A program made the position numbers and the translations under genes. A stretch of 64,000 nucleotides of DNA, from assembly GCA_050943255.1 (NCBI GenBank), contig JBMNOV010000001.1, positions 27,101 through 91,100 of the forward strand. Direction: 5' to 3'. The stretch comes from UBA4844 sp050943255. GTDB taxonomy: Bacteria > Bacillota > Syntrophomonadia > Syntrophomonadales > Syntrophomonadaceae. Positions 1 through 8,259 of the stretch are shown one piece after another. The notes under the pieces were generated by a model that saw only the letters and a list, made by a program, of their open reading frames with translations, did no database searches and was not told the origin of the DNA. How positions within the stretch are numbered: the first letter of the stretch is position 1; each line of letters opens with the position of its first letter.

Positions 1-379
1 CCTACTTTCTGCTGCTACCGCCCTGGCACTGGGGGAAAAAGCTGATTGTATCTACTATGGGGCTCATGCTGAGGATTCCCAGGGGTTTGCTTACCCTGAC
101 TGTACACCAGAATTTAACGGTGCTATGGCTAATGCAATTTATATAGGAACTTATCATAAGGTTCGGTTACTCACCCCCTTACAGTGGCTTAGTAAAAAAG
201 AAGTGGTAGAATTGGCCCAAAAAATGAATTCGCCTATTCATATGACCTATAGTTGTTATACTGGACGTGAGCAGCATTGCGGCAAATGCCCTACCTGCAT
301 CAGTCGAATAGCTGCATTCAAAAAAGCAGGGTTTAAAGATCCAGTGGAATATGAGCTGGCAATTAACTGGGAGGAGTAA
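1..379 (+). CDS. queC: 7-cyano-7-deazaguanine synthase QueC (3' part)
   Basis: Only the last 125 codons are present; the reading frame is open from base 2 and the true start lies before the window. QueC converts 7-carboxy-7-deazaguanine to preQ0 with ATP and ammonia in queuosine synthesis. The fragment shows the YYGAHAED segment and, near the C-terminus, the zinc-binding cluster C-x7-C-x2-C-x2-C (SCYTGREQHCGKCPTC). It is followed after 2 bases by queD and then queE, the usual operon. Internal ATG codons such as that at 125 are not the start. Confidence 0.95.
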   Translation, partial: LLSAATALALGEKADCIYYGAHAEDSQGFAYPDCTPEFNGAMANAIYIGTYHKVRLLTPLQWLSKKEVVELAQKMNSPIHMTYSCYTGREQHCGKCPTCISRIAAFKKAGFKDPVEYELAINWEE

Positions 380-381
380 GT

Positions 382-741
382 ATGAAACAACTCACATTGA
401 CTAAAATTTTTACCTTTGATGCCGCCCATCACCTGGATAACTATATCGGTCCCTGTTCAGAGATACATGGACACACCTATAAGCTAGAAGTAACAATATC
501 TGGGCCGATGATATCTGATATGATAATTGATTTTTCCGAAGTAAAAAAAATTGTTGAGGAAAACATAATTTCCAAGCTAGACCACCGGTATATTAATAAG
601 ATTGTATCCTTTAATCCTACGGTGGAAAACCTGGCCTTGTGGATAGCCGAGACCCTGGAAAGTAAATTGGATAATCCAATTCAGTTAAAAAAAATAAGAC
701 TCTGGGAAAACCAGAGCGCTTATGCCGAGGTAACCTGCTGA
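382..741 (+). CDS. queD: 6-carboxy-5,6,7,8-tetrahydropterin synthase QueD
   Basis: 119 residues, the normal size for bacterial QueD/PTPS-I, which turns dihydroneopterin triphosphate into 6-carboxytetrahydropterin, the second step to preQ0. Zinc ligands are seen in FDAAHH (about residues 13-17) and HGH (29-31). The catalytic Cys25 sits in CSEIHGHTY and the substrate-binding Glu in RLWENQ near the end. The start has a GGAGG box a few bases upstream. Its stop overlaps the queE start (TGATG at 739-743), so the two are probably translationally coupled. Confidence 0.96.
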   Translation: MKQLTLTKIFTFDAAHHLDNYIGPCSEIHGHTYKLEVTISGPMISDMIIDFSEVKKIVEENIISKLDHRYINKIVSFNPTVENLALWIAETLESKLDNPIQLKKIRLWENQSAYAEVTC

Positions 742-1415
742 TGTACCCTGTAGTCGAGGTTTTCGGTCCCACCATTCAGGGTGAAGGTATTTATACGGGC
801 CTAAGAACCATGTTCATTCGGTTAGCTGGATGCGATTTTCGCTGTCAATGGTGTGATACAACCTATGCCATGGATAAAAACCTTCCACATCTTAGCCCGA
901 AAAATATAGTAAAGCAAATCAATTTATTAGCACCATATTGTAAAATAGTAACTATAACCGGCGGTAATCCTTGTATACATGATTTAGATCCGCTAATAAC
1001 TATTTTACATGATACTTCTTATGAAATTCACCTCGAAACTCAGGGTTCGATATGGCAGGATTGCCTAAAAAAAGTTGATATGATTAATTTATCTCCCAAA
1101 CCCCCGAGTTCAGGGATGCAACACCGCGAACTGGCGCTTACCAAATTTGTTACCAATGCAGATAATATCCAATTTAAAATAGTAGTTCTTACCCTTGAAG
1201 ATTATAAATATGCCCAGGAGCTACACCAGCAATATCCTGATATTCCTATGGTTTTACAGGTTTGCCAGGAAGTAAAAAGAGATACGATAAATAACCTAAT
1301 GGCTAAGTACCGTTCCCTGGTTGCAAAAATAAGCAATGATCCAGGTTTTAATGATAAAGTCAGAGTATTACCTCAAATGCACATACTTGCCTGGGGGCAG
1401 CAGAGGGGTATATAG
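741..1415 (+). CDS. queE: 7-carboxy-7-deazaguanine synthase QueE (radical SAM)
   Basis: 224 residues. QueE rearranges 6-carboxytetrahydropterin to 7-carboxy-7-deazaguanine using a 4Fe-4S cluster and SAM. The N-terminal PTIQGEG segment binds substrate. The radical-SAM motif is C31-x3-C35-x2-C38 (GCDFRCQWC), and the glycine-rich SAM segment is TITGGNP. It is the last gene of queC-queD-queE and stops 1 base before the convergent gene on the other strand. The final preQ1 enzyme (QueF) is not in this window. Confidence 0.95.
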   Translation: MYPVVEVFGPTIQGEGIYTGLRTMFIRLAGCDFRCQWCDTTYAMDKNLPHLSPKNIVKQINLLAPYCKIVTITGGNPCIHDLDPLITILHDTSYEIHLETQGSIWQDCLKKVDMINLSPKPPSSGMQHRELALTKFVTNADNIQFKIVVLTLEDYKYAQELHQQYPDIPMVLQVCQEVKRDTINNLMAKYRSLVAKISNDPGFNDKVRVLPQMHILAWGQQRGI

Positions 1416-1416
1416 A

Positions 1417-1893
1417 CTATTTTTGGTCTTTTTTCTCCACTTCACCCAAGTTAATAGCTTCTAAAGTAAACCCTAAAAAAGGAATTGTATTATAAAAATC
1501 AAATTTTAAACCGCCCCCACGCACCGACTCTCCGCTTTGGCAGATATCAATACCCTTTTCCGCTATAGCCTTTTGAGCAGCCTCATAGTTGTCTATATTG
1601 AAGCGAATACTCTGAATTCCTTCACCATAATTATCGGTAAAATCCTGCCATACACTTTCTCCTCCTAAAGGGCTTAAAAATTCAATTTTAATGTTTGCCC
1701 AATCATAAACAAGCATATGAACATCACAATTTGTTGGCTTACTGTGGTATATAATATTTTTGTAATGATTTACCTGATCAGAACTAGGATCTAGACCAAA
1801 AACCCGCTTCATTCCTGCCCTTACTTTTTCAATGTCTTTTACTACGATGCTTACCTGGTCAATCTGATTAAATATTTCTTTCAAATCAGCCAT
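1417..1893 (-). CDS. VOC-family (glyoxalase/epimerase-like) protein
   Basis: 158 residues with the betaalphabetabetabeta pattern of the vicinal-oxygen-chelate superfamily: IDQVSIVVKD at the start, KIEFLSP in the middle and FLGFTLEAI near the end. The overall shape is closest to methylmalonyl-CoA epimerase or glyoxalase-type proteins, but ligand identity cannot be decided. A strong AGGAGG box lies 7 bases before the ATG at 1893. Convergent with queE; monocistronic as far as can be seen. Confidence 0.8.
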   Translation of the reverse strand: MADLKEIFNQIDQVSIVVKDIEKVRAGMKRVFGLDPSSDQVNHYKNIIYHSKPTNCDVHMLVYDWANIKIEFLSPLGGESVWQDFTDNYGEGIQSIRFNIDNYEAAQKAIAEKGIDICQSGESVRGGGLKFDFYNTIPFLGFTLEAINLGEVEKKDQK

Positions 1894-2142
1894 TACTACT
1901 CCTCCTTCTTTAATGATGCAGTAGCAACAGTATTCCCAATAGACGGCAATACAAGCATTTTTCTTTATATTCTTTGCAAAATTTTCCTATTAACTTTGTA
2001 GCTAAATATTAGCATAAACTATGTATAAGGTGAAGTAATAAAAAAGTAAATAAAGTGTTAACAACTATATTAACGCAAGCTACGCCCATTCCTAACTTAA
2101 TAGTAATGGGCGTATCGTATAGAGATTGATAATTATTTATGG

Positions 2143-2715
2143 TTATACCTGAAGAGGATTTTCAATAAAAGTTGTGAAAGCAAAATCGTGATCATGCCCA
2201 AAGTTTAATGTTGTTTCACCTTCAACATAATGAATATGCTTTTCCCCTTCGATATAAATGGCTGGACCTGTTCTTACTCCTACTTCATGGTAATGGTTAA
2301 AGAAAAAGTCCGTGTTTACCAGTATGGCATGAACATGACTATCCCCACATGGAATAGCTTCACTAGTTACCCCAGCAAACCGGTGGTTGTGGATAATACT
2401 CCCATCTAAGGTAGTACTTCCGGCAAACTCGTGGACATGAGTTTGGGTATTTGGCTTGTTCCGGTCAGACATAGGATAACGGTTTTTATCATCTCTGTCT
2501 CTGTCTTTCTCCCTATTATCCTTTTTCTTATCAGGATAAGGATACTTAGCTTTATCTCCTTCATATTTATCCATTTTGTCATCGTCATCATATGAAGAAC
2601 ATCCAAATTCGCCTTCTTCCATATAGTCCCTTTTTCTGCGAGGATACCAGCATTTATCTTTTTCCTCTTTTTGGTCGGGGTAGTACCAGCGGCAATACGG
2701 GTCTTTACATCTCAC
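2143..2715 (-). CDS. YmaF-family protein with charged N-terminal linker
   Basis: 190 residues from the GTG at 2715, preceded at 6 bases by GGAGGTG; a TTG at 2730 would place the ribosome site inside the gene. The C-terminal 95 residues are His-rich repeats of the YmaF type (HVHEFAG, IIHNHRFAG, DSHVHAI, NHYHEVG, KHIHYVEG, NFGHDHDF), regularly spaced. The N-terminal half is very charged, with runs of Lys, Asp, Glu and Arg, and holds CKDPYC-like cysteines. Function is unknown; the histidine ladder suggests metal binding, which is inference. Confidence 0.75.
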   Translation of the reverse strand: MRCKDPYCRWYYPDQKEEKDKCWYPRRKRDYMEEGEFGCSSYDDDDKMDKYEGDKAKYPYPDKKKDNREKDRDRDDKNRYPMSDRNKPNTQTHVHEFAGSTTLDGSIIHNHRFAGVTSEAIPCGDSHVHAILVNTDFFFNHYHEVGVRTGPAIYIEGEKHIHYVEGETTLNFGHDHDFAFTTFIENPLQV

Positions 2716-2879
2716 ACTAATCACCTCCAATCTTCCAGCTGGTACATTATATGGAATTTATTTCCTTATGGTTACATCGGATATTGCTTTAAAATACCAA
2801 CAAGGTTTTTCTTGCCGCTATAGAGGCTGTGGTTACTGTCGTACGAATAACCCTTTTATCTTGTCCTCTAAATCTATTG

Positions 2880-4493
2880 CTATTGTAGTGGTGCATACTT
2901 TATCATTATTTTTTCTGCGGTCTTTACTCCATCAACTGCCGATGACATAATACCGCCCGCATATCCTGCTCCTTCTCCCATAGGATATATCCCTTGAATA
3001 TTGGACAAACCATTTTCATCTCTAATTATTCTTACTGGTGAAGAACTTCGGGTCTCAACCCCGGTTAAAACACTATCTGGCAGAGCAAAGCCCTTAATCC
3101 TAGTATCAAAATAACTAATAGCTTCTTTAAGGGTAGCTATTACATATTCGGGCAAACAATCTTTGAGTTGGACGAAAGTAACACCCGGTCTGTAGGTAGG
3201 CTTAACTATACCCCATTTAATGCTGGGTTGATCGGTTAGAAAATCACAAGTTAACTGAGCCGGGGCTCGGTAATTTTCCCCTGCCAGCTTAAAAGCAAGT
3301 TGTTCCCATCTCCTCTGGTATTCTATACCTCCCAACGGATGCTGGCTGGGATAATCAGATGGTGTAACTCCTACAAGTAAGGCTGAATTAGCATTATTAC
3401 CATCCCTTTTATATTTGCTCATTCCATTGGTAACAACCGAGTTTTCTTCGGAAGCAGCAGCAACAACATATCCTCCTGGGCACATACAGAAGGTGTAAGC
3501 AGATCTTCCCGCAGGCGAATGATAAACCAGCTTATAATCAGCTGCTCCTAGCCCAGAATGCCCTGCAGCCTGACCATATTGGGCCTGATTAATAATATCC
3601 TGGGGATGCTCAATCCTAACCCCAATTGAAAAGGGCTTCGGTATCATAGTTATACCTCGGTGGTGCAGCAGAGCAAAAGTGTCCCTAGCACTATGCCCTA
3701 TTGCCAGTAAAATAACCTGGCAATCAAGCTCCTCATTATCATTTATGACTAAAGCCTTTATCTTCCCATCTTTTATGATAAAATCAGTTACCTTAGCTTT
3801 AAAACATACCTTTCCCCCATAGGCAATAATCTCTTCTCTTATATTTTTTACAGTAGACTTAAGCTTATCAGTGCCTACATGAGGTTTACTGTTATACAAT
3901 ATCTCTGGCGGTGCCCCAGCTTGGATAAACTCCTCTAGTATGAGACGGCACCTTTTATCATTTATCAAAGTAGTAAGTTTTCCGTCAGAAAATGTACCGG
4001 CTCCACCTTCCCCAAACTGCACATTGCTTTCCGGGTCAAGTACACCATCATGCCAGAATTTTTTGATTTTGCCTGTTCTGGTTTCGACATCTTCGCCTCT
4101 TTCAAGGATTATGGGCTTATACCCATTTCTGGCCAGCATTAACCCGGCAAATAGACCTGCCGGCCCCATACCAACTATTACCGGTCTTGCCAGTAGCTTT
4201 TCGGACCCAAATAGGACCTTGGGATACGATAAGTCGGGGGTAGGTATTAATCCTTTAGAACCGGCTTGGCCAAGAAGGCGTTTTTCATTATGAACGCTAA
4301 CATCAATAGTATATACATAAAAAATCTCGTCCTTTTTTCTGGCATCAATTGATTTCTTAAATATCCGAAAATCAATAAGTTCATTTTTATCGATTTTTAA
4401 TTTAGCCAGAATTGTATTGCATAAAACTTGTCTTTCCGTTTCCTCATCAGTGACTTTATTTATTCCTATTTTAAGGTTAGAAAACCTGATCAT
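2880..4493 (-). CDS. NAD(P)/FAD-dependent oxidoreductase (COG2509-type)
   Basis: 537 residues. The dinucleotide-binding motif VIVGMGPAGLFAGL sits near residue 108, with ILERG following as the end of the second beta strand. The segment QFGEGGAGTFSDGKL is characteristic of this large 'uncharacterised FAD-dependent dehydrogenase' family. The C-terminus has YPMGEGAGYAGGIMSSAVDG, the second FAD contact. An N-terminal domain of about 100 residues precedes the FAD fold, as in the family. AGGAGG lies 5 bases before the ATG. It follows another flavoprotein gene after 22 bases, probably one transcript. Substrate unknown. Confidence 0.85.
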   Translation of the reverse strand: MIRFSNLKIGINKVTDEETERQVLCNTILAKLKIDKNELIDFRIFKKSIDARKKDEIFYVYTIDVSVHNEKRLLGQAGSKGLIPTPDLSYPKVLFGSEKLLARPVIVGMGPAGLFAGLMLARNGYKPIILERGEDVETRTGKIKKFWHDGVLDPESNVQFGEGGAGTFSDGKLTTLINDKRCRLILEEFIQAGAPPEILYNSKPHVGTDKLKSTVKNIREEIIAYGGKVCFKAKVTDFIIKDGKIKALVINDNEELDCQVILLAIGHSARDTFALLHHRGITMIPKPFSIGVRIEHPQDIINQAQYGQAAGHSGLGAADYKLVYHSPAGRSAYTFCMCPGGYVVAAASEENSVVTNGMSKYKRDGNNANSALLVGVTPSDYPSQHPLGGIEYQRRWEQLAFKLAGENYRAPAQLTCDFLTDQPSIKWGIVKPTYRPGVTFVQLKDCLPEYVIATLKEAISYFDTRIKGFALPDSVLTGVETRSSSPVRIIRDENGLSNIQGIYPMGEGAGYAGGIMSSAVDGVKTAEKIMIKYAPLQ

Positions 4494-4515
4494 AAGAGCC
4501 TCCTGTTATTAAACA

Positions 4516-5751
4516 CTACCGTGCTGCGTTTTGTCCTGCTATAAAACCAGATGACCATGCCCACTGTAGATTGAAGCCACCACACTTTCCATCTATATCT
4601 ATTATCTCACCAGCAAAAAACAAGCCATTAATTAGTTTTGATTCCATGGTATTTTGATCTATCTCTTTAGTATCAACCCCACCTGCTGTTACCTGGGCAC
4701 TTGGCCAACTTCTGGTTCCTCTGATCTTAAACCTCCAATCATTCAAAATACCTACAATATCGTTCTGCTCCTGGATGGATAAGTCAGCCGCCGGACGTTT
4801 TAAATCATTAATACCTGCCTGCATTAGCAATACAGGTATTAGTCTCTTATTAATAAGCCCAACCAGGCTGAAATCAACTGGCTTTCTGCCAGCTATCTGC
4901 ATACGTTCACGGATAAGTTGGCGCAAATCCTCTAAAGACATCATGTCCATTATGGTTATTTTTAGATAAGCTTCTTTACCTGTATTTAATAGCTCTCCGG
5001 CTTTCCTGCTTATCTGAAGAATAGGTGGCCCGGAAACTCCATAATTTGCAAAAAGAATGTCGCCTCTATCTTTAGCCATTGATTTATTATGGTAAACAAC
5101 CTCAGCCGTACCTACAAATTTAACCCCCTCAATACGTTTAAAAAATGATCCCTCTAACATTAACTGCACCAAAGCCGGAAAAACATCTGTAATCCTGTGT
5201 CCCAGCCTTGCTGCTAAATCATAACCCTGCCCATCTGAGCCGCTGGCCGGCATAGCTTTACCACCGGTAGCAATTATGACCTTATCCCCTCGATACGACT
5301 TTCCATTATCTAAATATATTATAAATTTATCTTTTTTTCTGGTAATATCTTTTACCAGGGCATCACAAATAGTATTCACTTTAAGTTCATTTAACTCATA
5401 AAAAAGAACATCAAGAATACTTGACGCCTGATCAGACATGGGAAAAACTTTCCCTAATTCCTCTACTTTCGGCTGTATCCCTAATCTTTTAAAAAACCTG
5501 ATAGTATCATCTATGGTAAAACTCGATAAGGCACTGTAAACAAACTTCGGGTTATTACCGCTATAACAAGTAATATCAGCATTTACATTGGTAAAATTGC
5601 AGCGACCGTTCCCGGTGGCCAGTATTTTCTTCCCTATGCGCGGGTTTCTTTCCAGTATAGTAACATCAGCACCACATCTTCTGGCTGAAATAGCGGCCAT
5701 TATTCCAGCTGCCCCACCACCTATAACAATAACCTGCTTCTTTTTCTTCAT
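4516..5751 (-). CDS. NAD(P)/FAD-dependent oxidoreductase, HI0933/BaiN-like family
   Basis: 411 residues, full length for COG2081. FAD-binding starts at once: VIVIGGGAAGIMAAISA, then ERNPRIGKKILATGNGRCNFTN, the family signature. VTAGGV and FFAGEIIDIDGKCGGFNLQWAWSSG near the C-terminus complete the flavin site. Some members are annotated as aminoacetone oxidase or bile-acid reductases; nothing here fixes the substrate. Probably cotranscribed with the next flavoprotein gene downstream. Confidence 0.85.
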   Translation of the reverse strand: MKKKKQVIVIGGGAAGIMAAISARRCGADVTILERNPRIGKKILATGNGRCNFTNVNADITCYSGNNPKFVYSALSSFTIDDTIRFFKRLGIQPKVEELGKVFPMSDQASSILDVLFYELNELKVNTICDALVKDITRKKDKFIIYLDNGKSYRGDKVIIATGGKAMPASGSDGQGYDLAARLGHRITDVFPALVQLMLEGSFFKRIEGVKFVGTAEVVYHNKSMAKDRGDILFANYGVSGPPILQISRKAGELLNTGKEAYLKITIMDMMSLEDLRQLIRERMQIAGRKPVDFSLVGLINKRLIPVLLMQAGINDLKRPAADLSIQEQNDIVGILNDWRFKIRGTRSWPSAQVTAGGVDTKEIDQNTMESKLINGLFFAGEIIDIDGKCGGFNLQWAWSSGFIAGQNAAR

Positions 5752-5942
5752 AATAAACCTCTATATACGTTTTTTAATATATTACCAGTTTGAGCAAAAG
5801 TCTTATAGATAAGTATTGTCTTGGTAGTTTATTGCCATTCTGGTACAAGGGATTAAATAAAACTAATAATATCCTATTAATTCCCATTTATTATAGTTCT
5901 TAAGGGAATATAGCTTACACAGAAATTCTGACGACGAGAAAA

Positions 5943-5992
5943 GAGATAAAAAATAAAACCATGGATTAATAAATGAATCCATGGTTTATTTA
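5943..5992 (-). terminator. Intrinsic terminator
   Basis: Minus strand: AAACCATGGATT, 8-base loop, AATCCATGGTTT, followed by TATTTTTTAT. It closes the structured region to its right. The same stem also reads on the plus strand but without a proper T tract there. Confidence 0.6.
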
Positions 5993-6172
5993 CTATATAG
6001 CTATATAGCCCAAAATACCGTTGCCCTATTTTGACACCTATCCTTCGATAGGTGGGTGTCCCTAGGGATATTTCTATCTTCCCTTTATCGCGAGGGCTTG
6101 ATATCCACATCTCGGTCAGAACTCCCGTATTTTCCATGTAGGTTCAAAATAAGAGCTAACGTATATTCCAGA
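5943..6172 (-). ncRNA. Candidate structured non-coding RNA ending in an intrinsic terminator
   Basis: Read on the minus strand, a TATAAT box (6184-6179) precedes about 220 bases rich in paired segments. GGATAT pairs with ATATCC around 6096-6063 and encloses CCCT/AGGG. Then comes CACCTATC-GAAG-GATAGGTG with a stable tetraloop (about 6055-6036), and AAAATAC can pair with GTATTTT across the core. It ends in a long stem with a T run (5989-5951). No known riboswitch consensus was recognised. Size and the CACCCACCT hairpin are vaguely like 6S RNA, which is speculation. The 86-codon ORF across it is not convincing. Confidence 0.35.
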
Positions 6173-6442
6173 ATACTTATTATATTTTCGAAAAAAAATT
6201 GTTTGGTCAATCGTAACACCATTTTCTGAATTTAAGTATATCACCCGGATAAATTGGAGTCAACAGCCTGATAATGGGCGGATCGCGTCAAGATACTTTT
6301 GGTTTTAAGAAATAATGTGTTGGGGAGAATCGATCTTTTGATTACTCTATAAGAAAGAGACATAAATAGCTAACTCTAATTAGCACAATCTTTGATACAA
6401 TTTATATAGTGGTTAAAAAAACTGCAGAATAGAAGTGATCAT

Positions 6443-7978
6443 ATGCGGCGTTTGTTGAAAAACTTGTTTAGCAGAGTAGTAATATTCAGTCTGGCTATTC
6501 TCATTCAGCTGGCTGTACTGGTATTGATCATTTGGAAGTTCAGCAGCTATTTCGTCTTTTTTTATGCTGCCTGTGCCCTGGCTAGTTTGGCTGCGGTCCT
6601 GATAATTGTAAACAGCCGAAGCAATCCCGCCTACAAAATCGCCTGGATAATTACCATTATGCTGTTTCCCATATTCGGGGGCTTATTCTACCTAATGTTC
6701 GGCGGGAATAGATCCAGCCAAAAAAACAAAACAAAAATGCGGCTCATCGGCACCAAAATCGCTCATGCTCTTGGTCAAGACTTAGAGATTTTAGATCAGC
6801 TTGAGAAGGAAAATCTAGGGGCAGCTAACCAGGCCAGATATATTTACGATTTTAGTTTTTGTCCGGTTTGCACCCGAACTACCAGCCATTATTTGACTCC
6901 CGGAGAAGTGAAGTTCGAGTGTCTTCTGGAAGAATTAAAAAAAGCTGAACGCTATATCTTTCTGGAATACTTCATCATTGAGGAAGGAAAGATGTGGAAC
7001 GCGATCCTGGAGATCCTGGCAGAAAAGACCCAACAGGGGGTGGATGTCCGCGTTATATATGATGATGTAGGTTGTCTGTTTAAACTACCCTATGGTTATA
7101 ATCGTAAATTGGAAAGCATAGGGATCAAGTGCCGCGTTTTTAACCCTTTCCGCCCGGTATTGTCGGTACGGCTTAACAACCGAGACCACCGTAAAATAGC
7201 GGTGATTGACGGTCATACAGCCATTACAGGTGGTATCAATCTAGCCGATGAATATATTAATGAATTTAACCGCTTCGGTCATTGGAAAGATTCATCTATT
7301 CTAATTCGCGGTGATGCGGCATGGAACCTGACCGTAATGTTCCTATCCTTGTGGGATTGGCTGAGCGGGATCAAAGAAGATTATGAGGATTTCAAACCAC
7401 TGCCCCAATATGCAAAGCAATTTACCTCCGATGGATACGTACAGCCCTTTACCTCCAGTCCTTTCGATGAAGAATCGGTAAGTCAGTCAGTCTTCCTGAA
7501 TATGCTGGGAGAAGCTAAACACTACGTCTACATCAATACCCCCTACCTGATACTGGATAACGAAATGACTACCGCTTTGTGCCTGGCAGCCAAGCGAGGC
7601 GTAGATGTCCGTATAGTTACTCCTTATATCGAAGATAAATGGTTTGTCCATGCGGTGACCCGTTCCAACTACGAAGTCCTTATAGAAGCAGGTGTTCGTA
7701 TATATGAATATACCCCGGGATTCATGCATGCCAAAACCTTTGTGGTAGATGATGAGTTGGCTGTAGTAGGTACCATTAATCTTGATTATCGCAGTCTGTA
7801 TCTGCACTTCGAATGCGGAGTGTGGCTGTTTAAAACCCAAAGCGCATTGGAGATCAAAGAAGATTATCTTCAAACCCTGGCAGTCTCCCACCTGGTAACC
7901 CTGGCTGACTGCCAAAATGTAAAATGGTACCTTAAATTGGGCAGGTCGATTCTAAGGATGTTTGCTCCCTTGATGTAG
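6443..7978 (+). CDS. cls: Cardiolipin synthase (phospholipase D family)
   Basis: 511 residues. It joins two phosphatidylglycerol molecules to cardiolipin and glycerol at the inner membrane. Two to three hydrophobic segments lie in the first 90 residues (VVIFSLAILIQLAVLVLII; IAWIITIMLFPIFGGLFYLMFGG). Both catalytic HKD motifs are intact: HRKIAVIDGHTAITGG near residue 249 and HAKTFVVDDELAVVG near residue 428. Start is the ATG after a weak GAAGTGAT box. Monocistronic; a GC-rich terminator follows. Confidence 0.95.
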   Translation: MRRLLKNLFSRVVIFSLAILIQLAVLVLIIWKFSSYFVFFYAACALASLAAVLIIVNSRSNPAYKIAWIITIMLFPIFGGLFYLMFGGNRSSQKNKTKMRLIGTKIAHALGQDLEILDQLEKENLGAANQARYIYDFSFCPVCTRTTSHYLTPGEVKFECLLEELKKAERYIFLEYFIIEEGKMWNAILEILAEKTQQGVDVRVIYDDVGCLFKLPYGYNRKLESIGIKCRVFNPFRPVLSVRLNNRDHRKIAVIDGHTAITGGINLADEYINEFNRFGHWKDSSILIRGDAAWNLTVMFLSLWDWLSGIKEDYEDFKPLPQYAKQFTSDGYVQPFTSSPFDEESVSQSVFLNMLGEAKHYVYINTPYLILDNEMTTALCLAAKRGVDVRIVTPYIEDKWFVHAVTRSNYEVLIEAGVRIYEYTPGFMHAKTFVVDDELAVVGTINLDYRSLYLHFECGVWLFKTQSALEIKEDYLQTLAVSHLVTLADCQNVKWYLKLGRSILRMFAPLM

Positions 7979-8013
7979 AGTTGACTAAAGGAGAGCTGAC
8001 AATGTATAATAAG

Positions 8014-8042
8014 GAGCCCTCCGGGAGGGCGGCTTCTTTTTG
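8014..8042 (+). terminator. Terminator after cls
   Basis: GCCCTCC pairs directly with GGGAGGGC and is followed by GGCTTCTTTTT. Strong GC-rich hairpin about 40 bases past the cls stop. A second smaller hairpin (AGAGC/GCTCT then a T run) lies near 8069-8088. Confidence 0.7.
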
Positions 8043-8118
8043 AGGTTTTATATTGACAGAATAAATAGAGCCTCCGAGCTCTTTTTTCATCCGTAACGGT
8101 AACAGGGAGGTGCCCCAA

Positions 8119-8238
8119 ATGCCAGCTGGATACTCTTCTCGGTGCAAGGTTTGTAACTGCCAGCACCGGGTTCAGATAGAAAAATGGGCCGAAGAGGAAG
8201 GAATGAACCCTTATATCTATTTCCTAAATATACCTTAA
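8119..8238 (+). CDS. 39-residue Cys-rich small protein (unassigned)
   Basis: Short ORF starting ATG at 8119 with a near-perfect GGGAGGTG ribosome site 6 bases upstream. The product is MPAGYSSRCKVCN... with C-x2-C-x-C-x-H, then RVQIEKWAEEEGM, an amphipathic helix. The C-x2-C-x-x-H plus helix pattern resembles the small zinc modules found at the N-termini of several DNA-associated proteins. It sits alone between two terminator-like hairpins and the convergent ATPase gene. Function unknown. The ribosome site makes chance less likely. Confidence 0.5.
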   Translation: MPAGYSSRCKVCNCQHRVQIEKWAEEEGMNPYIYFLNIP

Positions 8239-8259
8239 TTCATGTCAATAAGGAGACCG

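Noticed and set aside
2768..2950. 60-codon plus-strand ORF after the YmaF-like gene
   Set aside because: No ribosome site and it runs into the antisense end of the flavoprotein gene.
5877..6137. 86-codon ORF on the minus strand
   Set aside because: It runs through the hairpins and the terminator, has no ribosome site and no protein-like pattern.
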